Positions 22,875 to 36,500 of a DNA stretch of 64,000 nt are shown piece after piece; within the stretch, counting starts at the first letter, position 1, and every line of letters starts with the position of its first letter. The notes beneath the pieces were generated by a model that was not told the origin of the DNA, made no database searches, and saw only the letters and a list, made by a program, of their open reading frames with translations. This DNA comes from Tetrahymena thermophila SB210 (Eukaryota; Ciliophora; Oligohymenophorea; Hymenostomatida; Tetrahymenidae). The DNA lies in NCBI RefSeq assembly GCF_000189635.1, contig NW_002476413.1:186001-250000 (forward strand), in the 5' to 3' direction. A program made the position numbers and the translations under genes.

Positions 22875-25800
22875 ATGCTTAAAGATAAAGTACCATTTTT
22901 CATACTTTTTCTTCTCATCTTGAAATGTAAACTTAAAAATAAAATTTTTTTTAATTTAAGAATTATATAAATGAAAATAGCATTAAGTTATGTTAGAACC
23001 AATACTTAAACAGATTGCTAATAACTTTTAGCCTAATAGTCATTTGTTTCCAGCAGTAAAATTCAAAAATCTTAGCGCTCCTTTTTATAATATACATTTT
23101 TTTAATTCAGGAAGTGAATGCTTAATAAATTAAGGTAGTCCCAACAATCTAAATAACAATGATTAAGAATTCGCCAATAATTTGAAAGGTCTTTAAAATA
23201 ACAATTGTATAGGCGCAAAATAAATTATATGTAAATCTAAAACGGAATATGTACTTTCAACAGACAATTGCAAATCAGATACTATTTTTGTGATACAAAA
23301 GAGTTCGTAATTATATTTTTAAAAATTAATTACAATAGTAATATGAATCTCTCATTCATTTTTCTAAATTTTCTGAAATAGGAATTTTATTTTTTTAAAA
23401 TAAATCTTATAATATTATTTATTTTAAAATTAAAAGGAGCAAATTAATACAAAAGATCTATCTATAAATTAATTTTTTGATAGAATCTAAAGAAATTGTA
23501 GCAGCCACAAGTACTTATACAGTTAATTCTTAATCATTCCCTCCTAGTGGCTAATTTTTATAATGGTGTGATAATGCTTCTTAATTTTACTATCATCTTA
23601 CAGAAATAAAAGCAGATATAAACTCAAATAATCTGAACATTTAGTTTAAAGCGTATGAAGGCTCGAAAAGCTATAATACTATTGTTTATGGTTTTGTTCT
23701 TGCAATAGCATATGTAATAATTTCATTTAAATAAAAAGAAAAATATTTAATAAGTCATCAGTATTTAATCTCCTTATTTAACATTATTTTCATCAAATCA
23801 AAACATTAATTAATTTTTTCTTCTATATAATTTAAATATGTTAGTTCTAAATAGGCTTAAAAAAAGAATAAATGAACATAAAATATTTTTTTATTTTGAA
23901 ATTTTCACACAAAACTCAGAAAAAAGATAAATTTACAATTAATAACAATTTATCATTAATAATTAAAATTAAAATAAATTTTTTTATTAATTTTAAATTT
24001 TATATAAATTTAAAAAAAATATATTTAATATTTTCTAATTGATAAATTGTTTTATAATTTTCATTACAAAGAAGTTTTTAAATTATTTTAATTTTATTTC
24101 ATTATATTTTTAGTGCCCTGACTTTTGTGATTAATGTGATAATAGTGGATGTACAAAATGCTCATCTGGCTATAATTTATCTAATGGTATTTGTAATGGT
24201 TGCGATGATACTTGTTTAACTTGCTCAGGACCTGGAAAAAATTAATGTATTACATGCAAAAATAATTATTATATATCTGATAAAAATAATTATTGTGTTT
24301 CATCCTGTGATTCGAATTAATATATTGATTCAACTTCTCCACAAAAATATTGCAGGTCTTGCATGAGTAATTGTTAGGCTTGCACCTACTCAAATAACTG
24401 TTAAGCATGCTATATAAGCTACTACTATACTGGTAGTTAATGTGCTCCTTGTGATAATACTTGCTATAGCTGCTCAGGTCCTGGAAAAAATTAATGCACT
24501 AAGTGCTAAAATAATTATTATATTTCTGAGAAATTAAATAATTATTGTGACCCAAATTGCGACATAAATTAAGCATAATTTATAGATTCTTCAAACCCTA
24601 ATCAAAAATACTGTAGAAAGTGTATTACTAATTGTAAGAATTGTATTAATAATACTAGCTGTACGACATGCATTGATAGTTATTATCCTTCTGGTAGTTC
24701 ATGTGCTCCTTGTGATAATACTTGCTATAGCTGCTCAGGTCCTGGAAAAAATTAATGCACTAAGTGCTAAAATAATTATTATATTTCTGAGAAATTAAAT
24801 AATTATTGTGACCCAAATTGTGACTTAACTTAAGGTTAATTTATAGATTCCTCAAACCCTAATCAAAAATACTGTAGGAAGTGTATTAATAATTGTAACA
24901 ATTGTACTAATAATACTAGCTGTACTAAATGCATAGATAGTTATTATATTTCTGGTAATACTTGTGCTCCTTGTGATAATACTTGCTATAGCTGTACAGG
25001 TCCTGGAAAAAATTAATGCACTAAATGCTAAAATAATTATTATATTTCTGAGAAATTAAATAATTATTGTGACCCAAATTGTGACTTAAATTAAGGTTAA
25101 TTTGTAGATTAGTCAAACCCTGATCAGAAATACTGTAAAAAGTGTATTAGTAATTGTAAGAATTGTAATAATAATACTAGCTGTACTAAATGCATTGATA
25201 ATTATTATCTTTCTGGTAATACTTGTGCTCCTTGTGATAATACTTGCTATAGCTGTACAGGTCCTGGAAAAAATTAATGCACTAAATGCTAAAATAATTA
25301 TTATATTTCTGAGAAATTAAATAATTATTGTGAACCAAATTGCGACTTAGATTAAGGCTAATTTGTAGATTAGTCAAACCCTGATTAGAAATACTGTAAA
25401 AAGTGTATTACTAATTGTAAGAATTGCATTAATAATACTAGCTGCACGACATGCATAGATAATTATTATGTTTCTGGTAATACGTGCTCTCCTTGTGACA
25501 ATTCTTGTAAGTAATGTTCAGGGCCTGGGGTTAATTAATGCATTATCTGTAGATAATCTGCATATCTTATTTAACCTGATAATAACAATACATGTGTTCA
25601 ATCTTGTGATCAAGACAATGGTTATTATATTGATAAATTAACTAATCCTTTACAGTGGTACTGTAGAAAGTGCCTCTCATCATGCAAAACTTGCTTAAAT
25701 GGAAATAGTTGCAGCACATGTTTTGATTAAAACTTTTTAAATTCTTCGAACTAATGTCAGCCATGTGACTCAACATGCCAAACTTGTAACGGTCCATAAA

Positions 25801-28800
25801 ATACAAATTGTATGATTTGTAAATCTGGTTTACATATGTAACTCAGCACAAGTTTATGCGTCCAATCATGTGATTCGAATGAGTTTTTGAATGCATTATC
25901 GCAATGCTAAAAATGTGATAACTCTTGTAAAACTTGTGATGGCTCCTCATCCAGTAATTGCAAAAGCTGCTATTCAAATTATTACCTTTATAATAAAAGC
26001 TGTGTTCCTGTATGTCCAAATGGTTACTCGCTAAATACTAACACTCTTGCTTGTGAACCTTGCTAAGATAAATTAAGTTGTAATAATTGCTATAACACTT
26101 GTTAATTATGTACGTTAGGATAAATTTAGTCTCAAAAATGTAATACATGTTATAGTGAAACAAGAAGATTAGATTCAAATAATAATTGCGTTTGCTTAAA
26201 TCCTAAAGACTAAAGAAATTTATTTTACTAATGCAGTTATTAAAACATAGCTGTCTTATATGCCAGTTTAAGTGAAAGCACTCCTAAATTAATAATTGAT
26301 TTTGGCTCGCCATTAAAGTAAATAGTAAGTTCACCAAATTAATTATGCAAATAGGTATTTGAAGATTAAACATTTGCTTTGCTAGGATCTGATTGTACAT
26401 GTTAAATTACTGATAACTAAATTATTGTGTCTTTGAGTAATTATATAATTTTCAAAATAAATTTTTAATGTATTTATTTAATTTAAAATATCTAGCTAAC
26501 TCTTCTAGTATTATGGAGAATAATCTTCTTAATTTTAAATCTGACATTTTGCAGTTTTAAGATTATAATGTTTTTATAGACACGTTTTATAGAAATATAG
26601 TTTTCTAAAATAAGACTGATAATCCTATATTATAATTTCAAAATAATTTCATAGAAAACACATGCAATCCCGTAATTATCTCTCTAAGTGAATTAAAGAA
26701 TGATGCGGGTAGAGGTTTTTTTAATATAACATGGTCAATTGAGGAAATAACTGGTATTACAAGAGAAGATTAGATCTAAAGCCTTAATCAAATAATGAAA
26801 ACAGCAAGCTCTAATTTGAATAGAACATTAATCATAGAACCCTCAAACTTACCTCCTAATTAAAATATAACTATAAAATTTAGCTTTTTACTAAAAGTGA
26901 ACAAAACTGGTTAACAAACTTTTAAAATATTTTACAGAAAAGAAAAAATCATCAGGATACATTATCAACAATCGATTTATCCACCAATCTATAGGTATTG
27001 TATTTATATTTGATAGAATTCTAAGGTTATTTTTAAAAATTAGGTATAAGAGCTTAAGTTTCTACTTTTAGTTTTATATTGAAGCATGTGAGTTTGGAAA
27101 TAATACATATTTTAATGAACCAACTGATCTTAAAATAGTATCTCCTTAGCTAACTTAAATAGAGCAAAATATTAAAAACTATAATTAATCTAGTTTTTAA
27201 TTAGACATACCTCCTTACTCATTACCATCAAATTAAACTTTTAATATGAGCGTAATCAATTTTATATTTTAAAATAAATTAAAAAGAGTTTTGTTTCTAA
27301 ATTCAATAGATTTTAGAATTTTGATCATAATTCCAATCGGGATTTTTATTGATCTTTTTCTAATATAATTTTAATACGTAGATTCTTCTTAATTAAATTC
27401 AAATTTTTTTGGAAAATAATTTAATTCAACTAACAAAATTAATGATAAATTTTAAAAAAATGTAGATGATAATTAAAAAATAAATTAATTTACTTAATGT
27501 TATATGATAAAACAAAAATAACAACTTTCTCTAAATATTTCTTCTGTGATAAATTGTAATAGCAATTTGCAATACTAAAAAATAATCATCTCTATTTATA
27601 AGCAATGATTGAAATTATATTCAGAAATAAACATAATTAAATTAAAGAGTATGTAGAGATAAAAAATATAATTCCTCCTTATATTTTGATAAATTAGATG
27701 AAAAATAGTATGACATCAAATTTTGATTAAATTATAGCAAACATTTAAAAATTCTTTTATTTAAATTCATAACAATCAATTTTTAGCAAAATATATTTTA
27801 AATTCCAGATCTTTTTTCAAATAAATTTAATATAAAATTTTGGTTTTCAAACAATAATTATGATTGCTTTTAAAGTTTTTAATATTTGATCAAAATGATT
27901 AAAATTAAATATTCAAAAAATTCTTAAAAAATGAAAAATTAATTTACTTTTTAATAAAAATTTAGATGATTTTAAACCTTACCTCGGATAATAGAATAAG
28001 TTCTATTAAAAATATATCAATTGATGTACTCATTTCGAATTTGTAGTTGTCTATAGCTGGAGGATCTAATTTTATAGTTAGTTATCAAAAATAATTTGAT
28101 TTGGTATCAGAATTTAGAGATTATGAAATTCAAGATCAAACTTCTCTAATTGGTGTTACTTTTAATTGGTAGTGCAAGAGTTTATCAAGTGATGATCACA
28201 TTTGTTATGATTATAATCATCAAAAAGTTTAACTAAAACAAGGGATAAGTTCAATCTCTTTCCCTGAAAGAAATTTCCAGCCATATAGCATCATTGTGCT
28301 AACTATAGATGGATAAAAAGAAAAAAGGTCAGCTAGTTTTTCAGCCACTTGTATTTTTACAGAAGTAGATATTCCTCCATTAACTGTTTTATCTCCTTCT
28401 CAACAGTAAAATCAGAAAATAAATCTAAATTAAGAGCTTGACTTCATTATTAAATACGACTCAAATGTTTCTTCAGATATATTATCTTATGCTGGGGCTT
28501 TGTTGTATAAAAATAAAATAGTTGGAGCCATAAAATTTGATTACTTCTAAGTAAAATTTAGAATATGGAACTACTTTTAAAATATCGATCCTTCTGTCAC
28601 AACGGTTTAAGTACGTTTTTCTGTTTACAATCCATCTTATGTCATGCCAAGTTTAGCAACAATTAGCCTTTTAATTAACACACCTCCTAAAAATTGCATT
28701 CTTTCAATAACTCCAAACCAAGGAGTAGCTCTCAAAACAATTTTTTCTATTTAGTTCTCAAATTGTGTGGATGAAGACTCTCCATTAACTTACTAATTCT

Positions 28801-31205
28801 TTTACTATAATAACCAAGTAGATTATGAACAAGAACTAGATTCACCTTGGAATATTTCAAGAAGATTAATAAAAGATTAAACAACTAGCTATGTGATGAA
28901 TACTACTCTACCTTAAGGAAACTTAGTTATAATGAGCCAAGTGATGGATTCTTAACTAGGTGTTACTAATAGCACTTTAACTGTTCAAGTAAGTGAATAA
29001 AATGAAACAGAAGATAATTATTATTAACTAGTGGACTAACTTATAAAATAAGCTCAGTAAAATTCTTAATCATATAATGATTAAGTAGTTTCTTTGAGTA
29101 TTATTGGAGAAGATTTAAGCAAAAGTAAACAATTTTAGACATCCTAAAAAATCAATGATATGAAAGCTTAACTCATATCGAATTTGTAGGAAAAATCATT
29201 TTAATTACCCTAATTTTCTCTTCTATCAACTTATGCAAATAAAGTAATTGCATAATTGCAATAAACTCTCACAGATTCAAAAGAGAATTAGAAAAGCTCA
29301 ATTTATAACCAATTACTCAAAATTATAAAAAACACATAGTCAAGCATATAAAATAACAATTCAAGCTCACTTTAGCAAAATAATGATTATCAAATTCAAA
29401 ATCTGATTGATTCTTTTAAAATTTTAAATTCTACAGTCAATTAACGTAGCTCAATGATAGATTTTGAACATTATAATAACATATCGTTCCAGATAGGAAA
29501 TATACTTTCTAACAGCACACTTCCTAATCAAGGGTCACTCATATTAGAAGGTAATTTATCTTCTATACTGTCTGACACAATAACTCAAAAAAATATATAT
29601 AGATATGCACTACCATTTAATGACTCGGATTCTTAAAATTCTACAAACTAATTTAACATAGTTAGAAACACATATTCAATAAATATTTATGAAAACACAC
29701 CTAACTTTCAAGAATATGTCAAGTAATATGAGAATATTAGTTAGAATTTTTAGTATTCAAAAAATAAAGTAATAGCTACTACAATAAACAGTACAGGTTC
29801 TAAAAGTTTAATAAATAATTCGAGAGTGGCATTTTAATTTAATAATGCAATTTCTAGTACAAAATATAACATGACTTGTTTATAATAAAAGGATGTCAAA
29901 TGGTCTAAGAAAGATTGTAGTATCTTAAAATCAGATGATAATAACTTCTTATGCTTGTGTAAATCATAGTCTCCTACAACTATTATTGAAGATATAGATG
30001 ACATGTTTTTATAGAATAAAAACTTAGATACAGTACTGGGAGAATAAGGTATATTAAATATACTGAAATTTAAATAGTTCTACTTGTATGCATCCTTTTG
30101 GGTTCTCTCAACTTTTACTGCACTTGAAATTTTTTTGCTGATTTTAGGAAGATACTTAGATCGAAAAACAAGAAATAGAATGGTTTCATATGTTTTTCCA
30201 GAAATAGAAATTAATAAATAAAATGATTAGGAATTGTAAGAATAAGCTCACATATAATCTTTCCCGAAAATATAATTAGAAAAAGAAGACTAGAAACCTA
30301 AGGTATCACCACCTACTCCTCCTTAAACTAATTAGCGTATTCCAAATTTAATTTTATAGAAAAATGAGTCTTCAAAATCTTCTTAAGAAGTATAGTCTAC
30401 TTAATAAAGCTAAATAACTTAATAAGTGCCTTATGCTAGACGTAAAAGGTAAAAGTTTTAGATTTTTTAAGCTTAAGAAAAATTACAACTGAATAGTATA
30501 AATACCTTATCTTAAAACAGAGAAGAGGGTAATTAACTTTAAGTTTATAAATAGCCCAGTACACTTGATTCAGAAGAAAATCGTTTACGATCTATTTAAA
30601 TAACATCATAAAATATAATAAATGGAATTTAAGTTTCCCATTTAAAAGAAAAGTAATAAATGGCTTTTGAAAAGGCTTCTTTCTTCAAAAGAATGGCAAT
30701 TTTTCATTAATTTTTGGGAATATTTTTTCTTTATGATGAAAAAATTTCAAGACCTACTCGATTCACTCTGTTTTATATCAAGAATATTCATACTTTATCA
30801 ATTTCGTTGCTGTTCTCCTAATATAAACATATTATTTAGCTAGTCATAATTGCCTTAATTAACAGTATAGTTTTAAGTTTAAGTACTTTTTTCATTTAAT
30901 TCACATACAAAAGAGGCATGTTTGGAAAATTGATATCTGTCATTTTTTAAATTGGGCTATGTTTGATCTATCTCTACATAATATTGGCAATAACTAGTGG
31001 AAAATCTGTAAGTGAGTCAAATGAATTCATGATGATTTTCATCTTATCAATGTTAGCTGATTTGGTATTTACTTAGTTAATGATATCTTATTTCATAAGT
31101 ATCTTAGTCAGAAAACATTTTGAAAATAAATCAGAAAATAAATTTTTTGAAAAATTATTTCATTTTCTTCAACTAAAATAAGTTATTGAAATGATAGATG
31201 TTTGA
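22875..31205 (+). CDS. Receptor paralogue 2: Cys-rich/REJ/GPS membrane protein, longest copy
   Basis: Exons 22875-22926, 22981-23055, 23111-23306, 23437-23713, 24114-26436, 26496-26994, 27044-27251, 27966-31205; 2289 residues. It is about 180 residues longer than paralogue 1 mainly because exon 5 has four 87-codon Cys-repeat units. The exon-4/5 junction reads GFVLAIAY|CPDFCDQC. There is no ATG in the position where paralogue 1 has its internal ATG (here ATT), so translation must start in the signal-peptide exon (MLKDKVPFFILFLLIL). The GPS-like motif is TCLQQKDVKWSKKDC...CLCKSQSP. Intron 7 is 714 nt, about 290 nt longer than in its sisters; intron 4 is 400 nt; introns 5 and 6 are 59 and 49 nt. 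No in-frame TGA was found, so it appears functional. Confidence 0.82.
24441..25484 (+). repeat. Four tandem 261-bp Cys-repeat units in paralogue 2
   Basis: Unit starts at 24441, 24702, 24963 and 25224, with the terminal variant (CSPCDNSCK) at 25485. Spacing is exactly 261 bp throughout. Units are nearly identical, including silent sites, which points to recent expansion or conversion. Confidence 0.92.
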
Positions 31206-31429
31206 TCAAATTTTAAATCCAATGTTAAAATTTAACTTTTCATTCAAACTCGTATAATTTTTTTATATTTGGCATTATCTTTTAAATTACTTTAATTACT
31301 ATTTTAAATATAAAATATTTAAAATAATTTATGTCATAAATTAAATATATTAATTTTTTTAATTCAAAAATTTTTTAATTTGACAGGGATTGCATTAATA
31401 TTGCAAGTTTGGACAATATAATATTGCAT
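31206..31429. other. 3' flank of receptor paralogue 2
   Basis: AT-rich DNA after the stop codon. No coding signal. Confidence 0.5.
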
Positions 31430-31620
31430 ATATTTCTTCCTTCCTTCATTTACTTCATTTTAATTTCTATAAAAATCTAAAGATTTATTTAAATTTACAT
31501 TTTATTTGTACAAGTTCTTTCTTTATATTATTTATAAATATATGATATCAAAAATATCTGAAATGAAATATCATCTAAATTTTAATATATAAGTACCATA
31601 AATCAAAAAAGTATTTATTA
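31430..31620 (-). pseudogene. DUF4246 5'-end relic, copy a (internally deleted)
   Basis: Matches the first codons and upstream DNA of the DUF4246 gene at 50773-52251 (the ATTTCTATAAAAATCTAAAG block and following), with the codons between this block and the start codon shortened by about 35 nt. It directly precedes copy b, in tandem. Only the N-terminal codons plus 5' flank are present. Confidence 0.6.
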
Positions 31621-31664
31621 TAAAAAACTTTAAATTTTTAAACTTGTTTTTGAAAACTTTTGCA

Positions 31665-31960
31665 TTTATTTCTTCCTTCCTTCCTTAATTTATTTCATTT
31701 TCATTTCTATAAAAATCTAAAGATTTATTTTAAATTTTATCTATATAGTCGTTTTTGTAATTGCTAAACATTTTATTTGTAAAAGTTTTTTCTTTATATT
31801 ATATATTAATTTATGATATCAAAAATATCAGACACAAAATATCATCTAAATTTTAATATATAGACACAATAAATCAAATTTAAAAACATACACTAAACCA
31901 TAAGAGTAAAATTTAATAAAATAGATTTAATTAATTTCTAATAGAGTAATCAGATACAAC
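31665..31960 (-). pseudogene. DUF4246 5'-end relic, copy b
   Basis: The minus strand encodes a start resembling the intact gene: NDYIDKIQNKSLDFYRNENE against NDYIYKIYNKSLDLYRYGNE of 50773-52251. The flanking 31790-31960 aligns with 52545-52700, the DNA upstream of that gene. After about 35 codons homology ends. It is a transplanted 5' fragment lying over 10 kb from the intact family. Confidence 0.7.
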
Positions 31961-33525
31961 AATAAATAAATATTAAAAATATTATCATTAAAAATAAATA
32001 TAAAACATATATTGATATAATACCGTTTATAATTTAATATACTAGTTATTTTTTGAATAAAAATTAAAAAGCTGCATTCTTCTGTTTAGAGACAGTATAT
32101 TGGTATGGTATATAAAAACAAACAAAAATTAAGACTACCTAGTTTTCAATATTAATAATATTATATTAGCTGTTTATAAATGAATAAAATAAGATACAAT
32201 GAATGATATAAATTTTATTTTAAAATGACTTTTTTAAAATAATTTAATTACTTCATTCTATTTTATATGAAATTTGAATAAATTAATAACTTAATATATT
32301 TGGTTATTTAAGGTTTTACAAATATTAAACTTATTTTTTTAGAAAATAAAAATAAACTAATTATACATTTGAAATAAATAAATAATTTTATGGAAGGAAA
32401 TATCCATTTTTAAACATAATAGGCCAAAGCTATATTAAAAAAAAACTTAATATTATAGCTATTGAATATACCAATTTCAATATATCATATATTAAACATA
32501 TATTAATAGTTAATTTTTCATGCTGAGCAAATTTAAAATTTAAATTTAACTTGTAAATGAAGCTAAAAATATTTAGTATTAAGTTCATTGGTTTAAAGCT
32601 CTCAAACGTATTAATAAAAAATATAAATTAACAGTGGTCAATTTCAATTAATTAAAGCTAGAATTGTTACGATTACTGTTTATAATTTAAAAAGCGTAAA
32701 TAACGTCAGTAGTTATTAAACATAAATGAGAGAGCAGCAACTCCATAAATTAAAAAATCTTGATTTTTGAGATTTTAAGATTGGATCATAAAAATGAAGT
32801 AATTACAATCATAAGTAAATATGAAGTATATTTAAAATAATAAAATGAGCAACAAAAATACACTTAAAAACTAATTTAATTTTTGTTTGGTGAGCATACT
32901 TTTTTCATATCTCATGTAAATATACAAATTTATATTTTTATCTAAAAATTAATTTAACTCCATATTGATAAAGTTATGTTTAGCAAAATGCTTTTTTGCT
33001 TATTAAATATTAAAAATTATACACAAAATAACCATAAAAAACTATAGAAATATTTTAATATTATATAGAAAAAAAATAAAAATATAATAAATTTAAAAGG
33101 TTAAAAATATTTTTTATTTATATAATAAAATTTTAAAAAAGTAACCCAAAATTGATAGATTTACTTTTCACTTACCTTAAATTATAAAAATTAATACTAT
33201 AATCTAATAAAATACCATTAAAAAAATTAAGCAGGACCTTAACATTATTTTTATTTTACAGGAATCATAATAATATCAAAAATATTTTGGTTTTTATTAA
33301 ATAAATTACTAGTTAAAAACAGTAAATTAAATCATAGAAAGAAAATAATTAAATTGTGTAGACAGTTTTTTCTACCAATCAAATTGCACCTCAATTACTT
33401 AATTTTATGAGTAAATAAATTTTTATCACAATTTCTATTTAAATAGATAATGTTAGTGAAAAGCTAAAATTGATAAAAACAATAAATAAAAACTTTACTA
33501 AATTATATAATCACAAATTAAGAAT
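31961..33525 (+). repeat. Duplicated 5' flank of receptor paralogue 3
   Basis: From about 32110 (GACTACCTAG near 32134) it aligns with 18880-20203 and 41500-42990. It ends in the CCAATCAAAT element (33375-33384) about 150 bp before the start codon. No coding frame. Confidence 0.7.
33375..33384 (+). promoter_or_regulatory. Conserved CCAATCAAAT element, paralogue 3
   Basis: The same block, CCAATCAAATT followed by (A/G)CACCTNAATTACTT, stands upstream of paralogues 2 (22653), 3 and 4 (42755) and both orphan modules (521, 20091). It resembles a CCAAT box by sequence only. It could instead simply be duplicated DNA. Confidence 0.35.
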
Positions 33526-36500
33526 ATGGTAAAAGAAAAAATCACATTTTTCATTCTTTTTCTTCTCATAAAATGTAAACCTTAAAATTAAAATATTTTC
33601 AATTTAAGAAATATATTACATAAAAATAGTAATAAGCTATGTTAGAACTAATACTTAAACAGATTGCTCTTAGCTTTTAGCCTCTAAGTCATTTATCTCT
33701 AGCAGTAAAATTAAATAAGTTTAGATCTCCTATTTAAAATAAATTTTTTTAATGCAGGAAGTGAATGCTTAATAAATTAAGGTAGTCCTAACAGTCTAAC
33801 AAACAATCCAGAATTTACCCAGAATTTGTAGGGCCTTTAAAATAATAATTGTATAGGCGCAAAATAAATTCAATGCAACTCAAATAGTGAAATAGTACTT
33901 TCAACTGACAATTGCAAATCTGATACTACTTTTGTGATACAAAAGGGTTCGTAATAAGATTGTTAAAAATTAATTAAAACAATAAAATGAAATTTAGCTT
34001 TTAAAAATATTGAGAGATTTTCACAATATTCGTTGAAAAAATGGCCTTTTTTATCAAATACTCTTTTTTTCTAATTTTTTAGAAATAAAAATCCTACTTT
34101 TATAAAAATTTTATGATTTTATTTATTTTAAAATCAAAAGGAGCCGAATAATATAAAAGATCTTTCTATAAGTTAATTTTTTGATAGAATCTAGTAAAGT
34201 TGTAGATGCCACGAGTACTTATTCAGTCAACTCTTAATAATTCTTTATTAGTGGTTAATTTCAATAATGGTGTAGTAATACTTCTAAACTTTATTACCGT
34301 ATTACAGAAATAAGTGCAGATATAAACTAAGATTCTCTTAACATAGCATTCTAACCTTACAATAGTGCCAGCTATAGTACTGTCGTTTATGGCTTTATTC
34401 TTGCAATATAATATGTAATAATAATCTTTAAAAAAAACAATTAAAATATTTAATTTAATGTTTTCAATTAATTGATTGGCATGTAAAAAAATTAAATCAT
34501 CATTATTATTTAATTTATAAAATTTTCATTGATATTTATTTAATGATGATTTTTTTATTGAAAAACTTTATCTTTTTAAATTAATTTTAGATTTAAAAAC
34601 TTAACCAATCAAAATATAATTTTGCAATTAAAACACGAAATTAATTTATTTCATGTTTAATTAAATACCATATATTCTCTTTTATTAAGTCCTTTTAAAA
34701 AAATAAATATATTACTGCGTTAAAGCCACATTTTTAAAAAAAAAATAATAGTCTTATTTCAAGAACATTTTATCAAATTGTACTAACTTATAGTATATAT
34801 AGTCTTTTTATTATAATTTACTTAATTTTAAATTAAAATCTTTTTCATTTTTAATAGTAATTTTCATTTAAATTTTTTAAAGCAAATATATTATTTACTT
34901 TAAGAGTAAATTTTTTTTATTTAAACATATAAAAAAAATTTAATCTACTATCCTTAGATTTTATCTAAAATATTTCATAAAATAGTCATTCCCTTCCCCA
35001 GCCTTATCTATGAAATAAATTTAGATTAACAAATCCATTAAAATAAATTTATTTAAATCAATGTTTGTGATTTATGTAATAATAAATTTTTATATTTTAC
35101 ATTAAAAATTTAAATATTTTTAGAGAATAAATTATAATTTTAAAAACAAATAAGTTTTTTTGATTATTTTAATTTTATTTTATTATATTTTAAAGTGTCC
35201 TGATTTTTGTGATTCATGCAATAATAGCGGATGTACAAAATGCTCATCAGGATATCTTTTATCAAATGGTATTTGTAATGCCTGTGATGCTACTTGTTCA
35301 ACTTGCTCAGGAACTGGAAAAAATTAATGTATTACATGTAAAAATAATTATTATATATCTGATAAAAATAATTATTGTGTTTCATCCTGTGATTCGAATT
35401 AATATATTGATTCAACTTCTCCACAAAAATATTGTAGGTCTTGCATAAGTAATTGCTAGACTTGCACCAACTCAAATAGCTGTCAAACATGCTTAACTAG
35501 CTACTATTATACTGGCAATTCATGTGCCCCTTGTGATAACACTTGCTATAGCTGCTCAGGTTCTGGAAAAAATTAATGCATTAAATGCTAAAATAATTAT
35601 TATATTTCTGAGAAATTAAATAATTATTGCGACCCAAATTGTGACTTAGCTTAAGGCTAATTTATAGATTAGTCTAACCCTAACCAAAAATACTGTAAAA
35701 ATTGTATTAGTAATTGTAAGAGTTGTATTAATAATACTAGCTGTACGACATGTATAGATAATTATTATGTTTCTGGTAATACTTGCTCTCCTTGTGACAA
35801 TTCTTGTAAGTAGTGTTTAGGGCCTGGGGTTAATTAATGTACTATCTGTAGATAATCTGGATATTTTATTTAACCTGATAATAACAATACATGTGTTCAA
35901 TCTTGTGATCAAAATAATGGCTATTATATTGATAAATTAGTTAATCGTGCATAGTGGTACTGTAAAAAGTGCCTCTTATCATGCAAAACTTGCTCAAATG
36001 GAAATAGTTGTAGCACATGCTTTGATTAAAACTTTTTAGATTCTTCGAACTAATGTCAGCCTTGCCATTCATCATGCCAAACTTGTAATGGTACATAAAA
36101 TACAAATTGTATGATTTGTAAATCTGGTTTACACATGTAACTCAGCACAAGTTTATGTGTCCAATCATGTGATTCAAATGAATTTTTGAATGCATTATCA
36201 TAATGCTAAAAATGTGATAACTCTTGTAAAACTTGTGATGGTTCTTCATCAAACAATTGCAAAAGCTGCTATTCAAATTTTTACCTTTTTAATAAAAGTT
36301 GTGTCCCTGTATGTCCAAATGGTTACTCACTAAATACTAATACTCTTGCTTGCGAACCTTGCTAAGATAAGTTAAGCTGTAATAACTGTTATAAGACTTG
36401 CCAATTATGTACTTTAGGATAAATTTAATCTCAACAATGCAATACATGTTATAGCGAAACAAGAAGATTAGATTCAAATAATAAGTGCATTTGCTAAAAT

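Noticed and set aside
18000-24000. CRISPR-like or regularly spaced arrays
   Set aside because: Repeats here are long duplicated flanks without short direct repeats at regular spacing, in a eukaryotic context.
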